Below are positions 11,219-23,003 of a stretch of 51,209 nucleotides of DNA, in pieces. Below the pieces are notes generated by a model. The model searched no databases, had not been told where the DNA came from, and saw only the letters and a list, made by a program, of their open reading frames with translations. Source of the stretch: Klebsormidium nitens (taxonomy: Eukaryota > Streptophyta > Klebsormidiophyceae > Klebsormidiales > Klebsormidiaceae); assembly GCA_000708835.1 (NCBI GenBank), contig DF237564.1, forward strand, positions 1 to 51,209. Reading direction: 5' to 3'. Positions within the stretch are counted from its first letter, which is position 1; every line of letters starts with the position of its first letter. Made by a program: the position numbers and the translations under genes.

Positions 11219-14200
11219 ATGGCGCGCTACCAGTTCTCCGACCACGCGGAGCTCCGGGCAGTTTCGCACATTGACATGGATTGCTTTTACGTGAGTGTTT
11301 GGCTTTTCAAACAACTGCGGGTCTTGGTGCTTGTGCTCAGTGACCTGCCAGTGGGAGAACTTGGGTCGCACTCAAGGTCGATCTTTCCATGCTGGATGTG
11401 GCTGGATGACTTTCAATTGCTCGTCGGAGTCTGTTCCCACAATTCTATGGCCGTGCCACTGTTTTTCAAAGTGGTCGTATCATAATGCATAACCCAAGTG
11501 CTCTGGACATGTAGCGGCTTTTTGAATAAGTACTGCGGCTATTGTTGCGATCCGCGGTGCTGTGCCTTCCTTACAGGTGCAAGTGGAGCAGCGAAGGAAC
11601 CCCGAGCTCAAGGGCAAGCCAACGGCGGTGGTGCAATACAACCCCTGGAAAGGGGGAGGGCTGATCGCTGTTGGATACGAAGCGCGTGCAAGAGGAGTGA
11701 AAAAGTAACTTCTCCACAATCCTTTTGGTCATTTTGTCAGTTCCGATTGTCAGCTCCTTTGGTTCAATATTTGGGTGCTGAAGTTGTTAGGATTTCACGA
11801 ACTTTGAATTCCTGGTGTGTTGACAACACTATCATTCCCCAGGTTCAAGTCCCCCCAGGTCCGTTCACCCAGCAACTCCCCCTGTTTATCCTTCCCAGCA
11901 GAGAGGATTTAACCACCTGAACTTGATACTCAGCCCTTCGTTCCAACCTTGTACTGAGAAGAGTCAGACACAGAAGCTCTGACGTTTTTGAAGAACCTCT
12001 TTGCAGGCAAATGCGCGGGGATGATGCCCGCGAACACTGCCCTGACATCAACCTTGTGACGGTGCCAACAGCTCATGGGAAAGCAGACCTGACCATCTAT
12101 CGTGAAGCCGGAGCAGAGGTAAAGGATCCTCAACCTGCATTTCAAGTCCGGCTCGTTGGTTCTATGAACCTGCATGATGAAACCGATGTTTCTCGGCTTC
12201 TGGCGAACTGTCCCATCAGCTGTCCCCCCATGACAGGTTGGCTGGGGGTTGGACAGCGCACGATGAGGAAGTCGTGCTAGCAATTCTCTTTGACAGCCTC
12301 TTTTGAACAGCATCTCAGTATTCAAGTACGATTGAGGAAGCCAACTTTGCTTACCAAAACCTTGCGGGCGTCTTCTTGAAGGACCTTGAATCGAGCGTTT
12401 GTTTGGCAAAACCGCAAGAAGGGAACAACTGTTCAATGTCGTTGACCAACGGCCTCTCGTGGTGGCAGGTGGTGAGTATCCTGTCAAGGAAGGGGCGCTG
12501 CGAGCGCGCTTCTATTGACGAGGTGTATCTGGACCTGACCGAGGCCGCAAAGGAGAGGATGGCGCACGTGCCAACAAATAGGGACGACCTTCATGCGGAA
12601 GCTCAGAAGAGCCACGTCCTGGGAGTAACGGTGAGTGTGCACGCAACATCTCAACCTGCGCTCTGAAGAAAGGCCGTTCCTCGACCAGGATTATTTGTTG
12701 AGGAGGCTGCAGAACAGGGAGGAGATTGAAGCGATGGGGTCATTCTCTGTGATGCACGACTGGAGGACTAAATCAGAGTCCTTTCGAAACTCGAAAAGCT
12801 CAACCTCTTAAATCGCGGGAAAGTGCAAAGCGGACTGTGGGTGCCATCTGTTGACCTGCAACGACAGCTGGCTCGTTTCTCTTTCTGCAATACTTTCACT
12901 ATTGTCGAAATCAGATTTGACTGAAGCGACTAACTTGAGAAGAGGACGTCAACTGTCAAGCAGTTGCTTCGACAGGCGTCCTCCCAACTTAGAGCACAAC
13001 AGATTCAAGACCCCTCTTCGCGGCCCGGCATCCGCAATGCCTCCTCGTGGCTCGAAGGCCTTCCTCCTTAACATCTGCTTCGAAGTGGAGCACGAACCAA
13101 AACCCCTCTCTGCAGCCCAACGTCTCCGACGCGTCCTCATGGCTCGTTTCTCGTACCGAGTACTCCGAGCAGCTGTTGGCCGCGGCCGCGCTGATTGTTG
13201 CGGAACTCCGAGAGGCCGTCCGCATGGAGGCGCGGTTCAGCTGCAGTGCGGGCGTCGCGCACAACAAGATGCTGGCCAAGCTGGCGAGCAACATGCACAA
13301 GCCGGCGCAGCAGACGCTGGTCCCGCTCGCGGCGGTGCCGGGGCTGTTCGAGGAGCTGCCGCTCAAGAAACTGTGAGGCGTGAGGCAGTCGTTGCGCTGG
13401 ACGAGTTTCCGGTTTGGCCATCGGTTTGGGAAGCAATCAAAGTGGTCGTTTGATCATCAGGAAGTGGGGCGTGATCGTTGATCGCGACGTTCTCAGAACG
13501 TAGCACTTACGATCGGAAAGTTGCTGGATGTCTCGTAACGAAAACGCGTTGCAAGTTGCCCTGTGACCGAGCAGTGCACCTGACGGGCTCATCCAACTTC
13601 TAAGGCCTGCATGACTGGTTGCAACCGCCCGCTGACTTTGCCTCCGTCTGATCACTTCCATACCCTCTCACTCATGAGAGCCGTTCAAATATGCTGAGGA
13701 TATTCGCCTCGTTTGCACCAGCTTCGGATTCTTCCGTTTCCCTGCGATGCTGACTGCGTCCTGTCGTCATGCAGACGTCAGCTGGGCGGGAAGCTGGGGG
13801 CGTCGTTGGAGAACCAGCTGGGGCTCAACACGGCGGGCGATCTGATGCGGGTGCCTCTGGAGAGGCTACAAGACATGCATGGTAAAAACGTCGGGTGAGG
13901 ACTATCAAAACACTTTTGAGCTCTAACTTTTGTGATTGCCTAAAATACTTCTTAGTGTGGGGAGCTGGCGCCGTTTCTATTCTGTTCAACCGATTGTTTT
14001 TGGTCCCTGGTCCACACGACATCTTTTGGTTACTTTCCTCCGGAGACAGATGTCGTCCGTCGCCGCAGAATCCTTTTTGATACCGAAACAAGGTAATGTT
14101 GCTCCTTCGACTGACGGTCTTGGCAGGTGGAACCCTCTCCCACGACGGACACTTCCGTCAACAGCCTTCCGAAGAGGTCTTGCTTTCTGTCCGGAAAGGC

Positions 14201-16756
14201 CAAATCCAAATGTCGCGCCGCCGCCAGCAGGATCCAAATGTTTGGGAACATTCTATCAGCGTGTGGGGTTCACGTCTTGTCCTCGTTCTGACGTGTCTCT
14301 CTATAAACTAAAATCCGAAGCCCTCTCCATCTGCCCCCAAGCATGTGGCTGGTCCGCATTCCTATTAAAATACTTGACCCTTGCTTAATACGCTCTCCCC
14401 GGCAGATCCTAGTTCCTTTCTCCCCTCCCCTCAGCATGTGGCCCCTCTGCGCGTTTCCTCTCTCCTTCTCTCCTCAGAAACTGATCTCTCCCCCCGGGAG
14501 AAACCTAGCCTTCTCGTCCCATGCAAACCATAACCATGCTGCTCCTGCACCCCCCAGCATGTGGCTGTTCCGCATCTCCCGGGGCCTTGACGACGACCCG
14601 GTGAATGACCGCGTTCTGCCCAAGAGCCACGGCTGCTCCAAGACGTTCCCCGGGCGCAACGCCCTGGCCGACTTGCCCGCGGTGCGCCACTGGGTGCGCC
14701 AGCTGGCGCTCGAGCTAGATCAACGGCTGGAGACGGATGCGGAGCAGAACGGACGGTTCGCGCGGCTCCTCGTGGCCAGCGTCAGCTATCACACGGTGAG
14801 GGGCGTTGAATGACAGTTGGTGGGTTGTGGTAATTGCGATGACGTATGCTGACCTCGGGGTGCTTGAGGGGGCTCTGTTGGAGTGCCGGGCACGTGAAGA
14901 GATATTGAGGAAGGAGAGCCTCTTTTCGTACTTCTGTGTCGGAGTTGGTTTACCGCACAAGCGCGTACGGGTTCGTGCATCATGTGGGCGTGCCATTATT
15001 TGTTTTATCTTCTTATCATCATCAGGGCTCAATACCGTGGCCTCAGTGTTCCCCTTCCAGCCTACCATCTTTTCCTTCTTATTTTCCAATCAATGAAGCT
15101 TCTGTCTCAAAAATTTCCTCCGAAGAACCTTGAATCTGCGAGCGGTAAACTCCGCTCACGAATATCAGCCCCCTTCGACTGCAGGAACCCACCCTCGCGT
15201 CGCCCCACGGTGTGTCCAAGTCGTGCCCTATTGCATACGGGGTCGACCGGATCACAGCGGACGCCTTTGGACTTGTCCGGCGAGTGCTGTCCGACTGTCA
15301 GGCGTTTTATGTGACGTCAATGGGCCTTTCCGCGACCAACTTGCAAGCGACCCCCGAGAAGACTGCTTCGATTACGACGTTTTTGAGAAAAGTTCCTGGG
15401 AAACAGAGTGCGGCATCAGACGGGGGCGCGCCGACTGGGTCAGAAACGACGGACAGGGGGGAAGGAGAGACGGCGCTTGATGAGGAAGGCAACGGGGGTT
15501 TGAGGGGGCAAGTCGCTGCAGATGAGAAAGAGGGTACGGCGCAAATAGAGGGCGAAAGGGGCGGTGGGTCGGGGGAATATGCTGAAACGAGCACCGGAGG
15601 CGAAGCGAGACGGAAAACGGAAGTTGGTGCACGCAAGGTGAAGCGGCAGAGGAGTCCACTGCGGGACTGGCTGGCCGCGGCAAGCGGCCCAAGGCCTGCG
15701 TCGAAGGTCATTAGCACTGGCGGAAGCGAAGGAAAGGGAAAAGGGCTGGAACGAGAGGTCTTGGCGGGGACTGCAACGCAGTCAGATGCGCTAAAAGCTG
15801 AAGGGCGAGCAGCCTCGGAGCCTGCAGAATGTGGAAGAACGGGGGCGGACGATCCAGCGCTGCAGAGCGAGGAGTTGAGGGGGGATGAGATTGACGGGCA
15901 GCACGCATTGGAAGGGGTTTCGTGTGTAGAAAGGGGTCCAGACAGCACAGTTGGGGAGGAGTGCGAGGATGTGCAGCTTACGCTGGAAGAGTGGATAGGT
16001 GACCGTGGTGGTACTGATTCTAGATCGGCAGCGGCTGATCCGGAACATGCCTCGTGTGAGGGCCGGGGGAGGACCAGCGAGAACGAGAAAGGGGCCGCCA
16101 GTTCAGCGGAAGTGGCGGGGGTAACGGCGGAACCGACGGGGTTGTCTGACCTTGCAAAGAGCGGACACGCTGACAGGTTGGATTTGGGAGGAGAGCTGGG
16201 TGAGGGTAATGTTGCTATCGAAGATAGGAACAATGGGGAAGAGAAGGCCGACAGTGGTTTCGAATGGAAGGGGGCGCTCGCAGAAACAGCGACGGCACGG
16301 CAAGTGCGGAACCGAGTGGAAGCTCCGAAGAGCTTAGAGGCGCTGTGGCAAAAGGCTGCGGTTCCAAAGACGGATGTACAAAGTGAGAGAACGGTAGAGG
16401 ACCAAGCGGGGGCAAGCAGAGAAGGGCGGAGGAGTACGCAGTCCAAGACGAGAAAGCGATCGTTGGACGGACACGTGGCAGACGCCAAGGAGAAGTTGCA
16501 GAAGCTCTGGTCCAAAGCACCCAGTGCTAAAGATGAGACTGGGCCGGCAGAGGTTGGTAGTGGCATCACTTACGAGTTCGACTGGCAAGAAGTTGACCAA
16601 AGCACCTTGGACGAGTTGCCATTAGCAATTCAGGCCGAGATCAGAGCAGCGCAAAGGTTGCAGATGCAGCGGCAGCAACCTAAAGCTGCAAAAAAGCTAG
16701 AGAAGGCACAGCACGCGCAGAGCATTAAGCCGTTCTTCCAGAGGAAGTCCCGCTAG
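11219..16756 (+). CDS. POLH: DNA polymerase eta, Y-family translesion polymerase
   Basis: Exons: 11219-11290, 11577-11704, 12007-12118, 12469-12630, 13116-13372, 13775-13894, 14558-14795, 15185-16756; phases join, 886 aa. The catalytic core is clear: HIDMDCFY (Asp19) then VQVEQRRNPELKG; QYNPWKGGGLIAVGYEAR; MRGDDAREHCP; ERASIDEVYLDLT (Asp121, Glu122); FSCSAGVAHNKMLAKLAS; an HhH-like LNTAGDLMRVPLERL; and the little-finger region LPKSHGCSKTFPG to about residue 430. By family knowledge it copies past UV cyclobutane dimers in the nucleus. The tail (about 433-886) is one exon, low-complexity and acidic. It ends with a UBM-like ubiquitin-binding segment (DQSTLDELPLAIQAEI, about 835-850) and a C-terminal PIP-like AQSIKPFF (874-881). 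The tail makes it longer than Arabidopsis or human POLH (about 670-715 aa). Extra in-frame copies of the exon 7 acceptor lie at 14342 and 14435. Confidence 0.95.
14340..14580 (+). repeat. Three diverged copies of the POLH exon 7 start
   Basis: agcatgtggctgttccgcat at the real exon 7 boundary (14556) recurs as agcatgtggctggtccgcat at 14340 and as a weaker copy (agcatgtggcccctctgcgc) at 14433. The reading frame is open from 14343 through exon 7, and the offsets (93 and 123 nt) are multiples of three. Confidence 0.8.
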
Positions 16757-17954
16757 TTGGGGGCCATTGCAGCATACGAAAGTAATGGTACATTGCAGCT
16801 TGAGCTTTTATATGACAGCTTTGTAACTTTTCGTGACGGCCCGGTGATCAACAGATTGTGTACGTGTGCTTAATCAGAAATACATGGCTGCATCGTCGTG
16901 TTTGGATTGAAAAGAATTTGCATGTCGCCTGCATTGAATCGCACGCGGCCGCCAATATATGCATGCTTGTTGGGCTGCCGGGCCCTCATTCAAGTGTGTA
17001 TGAGGCCCACATATGGCTGTAGATTAAAAATAATGCATGACGTATATGTGCGCATGACGCAGCTATATGCATGTACTAAATGGTTTGTCATGACATGCCA
17101 GCATGAGGCCATGCCATGCAGGCTCGTTATAAGATTAAATTAGATTGAATTAAAGGTATATGGAACGCGTATCAGTGCGCGCCTGAGGGCAGCAATCGTG
17201 GTGGGCCAGCATGGCCTTGACAATCACGCGCGAACGGTACGCTGAAAACGTGATGCAGAGCGTAAATCTGCTGCAAATCTTCCAATATGAATTCGCTTTA
17301 CAAATTGGACGCGTTCCAATTTTACAAGTTTGCGCCCTTATCAAGAGCTTCAGCATTATTTTCGACATATCATCTTCGAGGGCCTATGGACTCTTCTCAG
17401 CAATGATGCTTTACCCAGCCTCCACAGCCGGCTTTCATCTAACGAGCCACAGCCACAGCACACGACATCCTAGGCTACTGCCCCACCGACCTGCGAAACG
17501 TGCCCCCCTGTAGTATCTCTAACCTGCCTTGCAGAGCAGCCTCGTTGATTGAGAACGTACTTCGGTGGCAGCCGCCTCGCCCACTCAAGTATGACAGGTG
17601 ACGGGCCCGCAGCCAAGCTGACCCTCAAGCTTTTCTCCTGCGTGTTTCGTTTTGCACATTCTATGCACAAAGGTTGCTCCCTTTCTGGTCCGCGCCATGC
17701 TGGGCTGCGGCGACTTGACCCAAAGGGCATACCCTGACTGCCTCGCCCTGACATCCTGCAAGGGCTCCACAAGTTCGCTCTAAAGGTCGTGCGTCCTTTG
17801 ACCCTGATCAGCACCGCTCTCGACCAAGCTCCCAAAACCGAAGCTTCCATCCCTCACTTTCCCCCCCGCCTGCGCGTTACCCCTTGCTGAACGTCCATTC
17901 CAATCAAACGTCCTTCCACATTTTAGTCTCCTTCGCTGGTCATCTTAACCCGAT
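16757..17954. other. Convergent spacer between POLH and the Myb/SANT gene
   Basis: No exon-like frame or recognisable RNA. The first 400 bp are AT-richer and hold many CATG/GCATGC words. The stretch next to 17954 is pyrimidine-rich on the plus strand and probably belongs to the 3' UTR of the minus-strand gene. Confidence 0.5.
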
Positions 17955-20900
17955 CTACATGGTCTGGCGCGCCTGCTTTCCCCGCGACTTCTTGAGCTGC
18001 CCCTCCTTGAGCAGCGCCTTCAGCTTCGCCTCCGCCTCGTGCACCGTCTCGCCCTTCCCCTGGAACGCCACCCACGCGCCCCGCGCCGCATTTTCCCGCG
18101 CCTCTAGTTCCGTCAGGTCCGCCTCCATCTGCTGCTTCAGCTCGTCCAGCTTCTCGTTGAACGCGCGGAACTCGGGGGACGCCTGTAGCGCCTCCTCTGC
18201 AGGAAAGTGCGATATCAAATCAAACGGGCGATGATGTTACTAAGACGTAAGAATCATGAAGTTCGACGGCTTGGCGGCTGCTCATCACCTCCTCTGCGGG
18301 AGGGTAGGCTTTCAGGAATAGGAGCGGCCGATGCTGACGTCACTATGACACGTGGTTATGAATTGAACGGGCTTGTCTCACAGGCGGCTGCTGCAGCGAA
18401 CCCTCTTCGCAAAAAGGGCGGATCTGACTTCTGGAGCAGCAGCACCGTCCTGCTGACGTTAGAAGAAGCAAAAACCTTATTGCTGGCCGCTCGCACAGAT
18501 TGCTATTGCGTCCAAATTTGTATGACGGGGTGAACCCACTGAGGCGATCGCACGCCTTTTCAGATTGGGCTGCTATTGCACCAAACAAAATTTCCTTAGG
18601 TCATCAGCACTGCCTTTCGAGACAATCGTCGATCCTGATTCAATTGCCCAGGAATGCCCGTCATGCAAGGAATAGGACTTCAAACTTTCCAAGATTGAAT
18701 TGTTGAACTCTGAGGACTTCGGACACAAAAGGCACACAATCCGCAAGGCGAATGATTGTGGCCCTCAAATCCTGCAGCTGCCAGTTTTCGCGTCCCGCAG
18801 ATCCCACCAGCATCTGAACCCGAACCAACAGACCTGAGCAACTTCTGACGACCCAAAATCTTGAGTGTCCTTCACAACGACGCCCCAAAACCGTCAGACT
18901 TACGCAGCGCAAAAACCGACATCTGTGAGCTTGATCTCTCGCACATTTTCTCCGGCACCTCGAGCCCAACCAATCTGAGCAGCTTCCTGCGAAACCCGTA
19001 ATATACCGAGCCATTCTCCACCTTATCGACACCCCCAGCCATTCTCCACCCTATCAACACCCCGATCCCCCAGAATTAGCATAAACCAGAGTTAACGGAA
19101 CCCAACCCACGCACCTGTGAGCTCCTCGTCCCGCGCGTCCAGCCCCAGCTTACGAGCCATGGTCAGCTTCTTGCGGCGCGCGTCGAGCGCGGCGGCCTTG
19201 AGCATGCCCACCGCGCGCTGCCGCTTGTCGAACCCCTTCTGGATGATCTCGCGCTTCATGATGCACTGCGGGCCGAACGTCGACTCCCACGCCATCGACG
19301 GGTGCAGCTTGTCGAGGGAGATGTTGTCGGGGGCGGGGACCAGAGCTGCGAAGAGGGTTGTGAGGGATCAGGTCCAAAATGGTTTGGTTTAGACTGTATG
19401 GAACGAAAGTGACCGCGAGTTTTGAGATTGGATTTGGAGAAGGTGGAGAAAGTTCGTTATAAATAAGGGTGCAGCTTCTTGAGGGACGTGCTGGTGTAAG
19501 CGGGCACCAGGGCCGTCAAGAGGTTTTTGAGATTCCGGAAAGGTTTGGATTCAGCAAATAAAAGGATCGAAGGGGATGAAGATGACGGAGAATCCTGGGT
19601 TGAGTATAACATTGGAAACATCTTTTAGTACGACGTCCGTGGATTCTGCGATCCGGGTACACTTGTCCGGACGGGCACGAAGGTGCATGGCACTTGGACC
19701 TTCTGATTGACAAGTTTCAGAGTCCGATACTCTGACGGTCTGACTGCAGCTCAGAAGGAAAATGAATCCGAAGCGAAGTCTCACACATTGGAGGATTCGA
19801 TTTAGGTGGGTTGACTTTCCAAGATTCCGAAGTTGTGAAACCTTACATATCCGTTGTCATTCATAATCATTTGAGGGCTGACCCACTGGGAACGGAACCG
19901 AAATACTCCGTAAACAACCGGGGCACGACGATCTGACCCAAGGGGGGGACCGAATGTTGTACGACCTGATGCCCTGATGCTACGTGTCTTCGATAATGCG
20001 AATATGCAATGCCGGCTCGAGTCGTTGAACAGCACAATCTGGCAGAAGAATTAAGCACTCAGGTTCCAAGCGCCTCACGAGAAAGATCAATGAGAGCTCG
20101 ACTTTCCGACTATCTCACCAAGAAGATCCTGCACGAGCTCTGCCGCGGTCTGGCACGCACCCTCGAGCGCTCACTTCTCCTGGTAAACCACTAAAACAGA
20201 CGTCACTTTCTGAATAATGTCAAAGCAATATTCCGGGCGGCTCACCGAGTGGCTGCTACACGAGCTGTGCCGCAGTATGGCACGCAGCTTCGAGCGCCCA
20301 CTTCTCCAGGTAAGCCATTACAAGAGACGTCACTTTCTGAATGAAGTCATAGCGAGGTTCCGAGCGGCTCACCGAGTAGGTCCTGCACGAGCTGTGCGGC
20401 GGTCTGGCGCGCGGCCTCGAGTGCCCACTTCTCCTGGTAGGTGTTTTAAAAAGACTTTACTTTCTAAACGACGTCAAAGCAAGGGTTCACATAATCTCAC
20501 CAAGTAGATCCTGCACGAGCTGTGCCGCCGTTTGGCGCGCGGCCTCGAGCGCCCACTTCTCCTGATAGACCACCTTGCGCTGCTCCTCTTGCGCCGCCTC
20601 GCGCTTCCGGCACGTTATCTCCACGTCCGCCATCCGCGAGCAATACTGCGTGCGCTTTGCCTCGAACGCCCTGGAAGACGAAATAGAACGAGTTTGCAAA
20701 GCGGGGTGGAAGGGTGCCGCACGTGCTTGCCACTTCCCTCTTTGCTCCTTCAAGCACGTGCTTGTTGCTGTTTTTGCCGTTGCTTTCTCGACGCACTGCA
20801 AAGGAATGAGTGTTGTGCGAAAGCATTGGAGAAGTTCGTGCAACGCAAGTGCCCTGATTGGCGTCCAGTCCTTTACGAATGCCGTGTCCAACCAAATCCA

Positions 20901-23003
20901 ATGTCGCAAGGTGCGCAAAAACCAGTCTACTATGAAGGCACGTCTTAGGACCAAGTCAGCCCTGTTAAAGGACATAAGCTGGGGTCTAAAAAGCTTCAGC
21001 GCTCATGCTTGGGTGGCTTCTTCAAGTGCGTCATGTACGGGACGTCGTTGGCGAAAAAACAGAGCAGGTCTTAGAACAGGGGAGGATCACCCCTGCGGTT
21101 TCGCTGACCTCATCCATGCATCCCGCCTGCTTTCCAGCACGCGCAGCTTCCGCTCCACCGCCGCGATCTCCGCCCTCTTCTTTGCCAGCACCGCATTCTC
21201 TTCCTCCTCCGGTAGCGCCTCCGCTGGAAAGAACCCGAGCGACTCGTCCAGTCCCCCCGCCCCCGGCTGGATCTCCGCCAGCCGCTCCCGGCCCGCCACT
21301 TGGCGATCATCCGGCGCATCTTCGAAGTGCCCCTCGTCGGCCATTGCTTCGGCTCCCCCGAAACCGCCCACGCCGTCGAACCCCGCTAGGTCCCCCAGCT
21401 CGGGCCTGTGGCTTTCGTTCAAATCGAAGCGAGGCTCAGGTTTTGGATTCGCAGAATCATTGGCCCCTTGCAAACCTCCGAAGTCAGGGTGACGAGCACC
21501 CCCTGCTAATTGTGGGCCTTCCGGTGTCGGCCCCGGTTCTTGGTCCGCAGCAAGACCGCCGTCTGTGCGGGGTTCGTCAGTTGGATTCCCCCCAGGTTGC
21601 GCCATTCCGCCCGCATCGTGTTCCGCAGCACCTGCGCCATCCATCTCCATTGGCACTGCCGCTCCTGAATTCGCCCCCGCATTCTCCTCCGCCGAAGTAT
21701 GCCCCACGTCCGGAGTTTCGAGACCATTTGCAGTTTCCGTTTTCGTGGGACCCCCATCCTGTTGCCCCGCTTCTGGCTCAGGGTGTGCCCCCCTCTCTCC
21801 GTGCAAACCCCCCTCGTTCCCCCCCTCCACGCTTCCGAGCCCGTTCATCTGCTTGTCATGCTCCATCAGGTGCTCCACCAGACTGTCGGCCACCTCCTTT
21901 GATGCCCCCTCGTCCTCCTCAGCCTCAGAATGCACTGACAATTCGGAGAGCGTCGGGGCGGTGTCAAAGGCCCGAGCCAGGAGCTCCCCCGGAGAGACCC
22001 GCTTGGTCTGCCTGGGGTTTTTGACGCCCTTCTTTCCGCTGGGGGGGTCCTTGCGCTTGGTCCCCCCTGGGGAGAGGCCGGTGTCGCGCTTGCTCGGGTT
22101 GATCGCTGCCCATTTGCTCTGGAAAAAGGTGGGGGGAGTGAGTCAAGGAGACAGTTTGACAGGGGTCTTGACGGTAGAGCAGAGATCAAGAGTGCACGGC
22201 CCTAGGCATAGTAGAGTGTTATGATTGTGTTAACAAAGTGAAGAGGTTATAACCAAAGTTGATGACTGGAGTGGTTGTGATAACTTCTGCACCCAAAAAG
22301 GTGGGTTTGTGCTTTCTGACAAATGAAATCCTTCCCTGAATCTTGGCAGGCTAGAGCAAGGCAAACATAGGAAGGGGATGAAACATATCAGTGACTGCAC
22401 CATCGATTGACCATGCTATCCATAAGGTGAAGCGTATTACCACTTCTTCTGTCTGGTATCAGTATACTTCTCTAGCTCTCTGCATTCAAGAAGGTTTCAG
22501 ACAACCCAAACACTGTCCTTGAAAAGTGCATTGCGGCGGACTGATCTTCTCGTTCCAGCTCGCAACGATCTAGAAGATACACCCCTTACAAATACACCAG
22601 AAGCAAGGTAATGCACGAAGCTTCGGCTTTCTGTTGCTAACAGCATAGCTCAAGCAGCAAATGCACCCTGAATCGTCAAGAATTCTAACCAATTGCATAC
22701 AGAAGGTAAGTTTCATCACCCCGTAAAGCCAATTGCCCGTGAATCAGAAATGGCAGCAGCCCAAAAGCAGCATTGCTATTTTAGCATTCGCAATTGTATT
22801 GTCATCGCTGAAGAGCTCACCTGGAGACTCCCAATGGGCCTCCACAATAGAGTGGCAAACTCTGGATCCTGCTTGAGGACTGTCCACCGATTCCCGTGCT
22901 TTTTGAGCGCCCTCTGTAATGCGTCTATCTCCGCTTCGGTCCATTGCACAGGCTTTGCCTTGACCTTGGGGGCATTGGCACCTCCACCATCAGCGGGCTC
23001 CAT
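17955..23003 (-). CDS. Single Myb/SANT-domain nuclear coiled-coil protein, function unknown
   Basis: Exons in transcript order: 23003-22821, 22118-21109, 20670-20501, 19345-19115, 18196-17955; all phases join, 611 aa. Residues about 20-67 form a Myb/SANT domain (QWTEAEIDALQRALKKHG, RWTVLKQDPEFATLL, then SLQ-SKWAAI across intron 1). Its DP-F-L spacing is that of the telobox-type Myb of TRB/SMH proteins, though the DNA-reading VDLKDKW of that class is replaced by GSLQSKW. A basic stretch follows (TKRKDPPSGKKG, a likely NLS), then about 270 residues rich in Gly, Glu, Ala and Pro. The C-terminal third is charged and helical, with likely coiled coils at about 365-455 and 485-595. There is no H1/H5 domain. 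I do not recognise a named family. It lies head to head with TRB. Intron 3 carries three decayed copies of the exon 3 tail. Confidence 0.75.
20104..20575 (-). repeat. Tandem array of exon 3 tail copies, period about 127 bp
   Basis: The last 61 nt of the Myb/SANT exon 3 (minus strand) with its donor are repeated three more times downstream in intron 3. The donor-side ctcacc words start at plus-strand 20496 (true exon), 20368, 20241 and 20114, so the period is 127-128. The copies at 20368 and 20114 keep both an acceptor-like CAG and a GTGAG donor. The 20241 copy has lost the acceptor and has an in-frame TAG. The 20114 copy has a TGA after the second codon. The spacers between copies, containing agacgtcactttctgaa, also repeat. 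Confidence 0.88.

Noticed and set aside
15307-16569. 420-aa antisense frame opposite the POLH tail
   Set aside because: Composition mirrors the GC-rich acidic tail codons on the plus strand; no recognisable domain, while the plus frame continues pol eta to a PIP-like end.
21005-22024. 339-aa and 219-aa plus-strand frames rich in Pro and Ser
   Set aside because: Antisense shadows of exon 2 of the Myb/SANT gene, whose splice phases and Myb domain support the minus strand.
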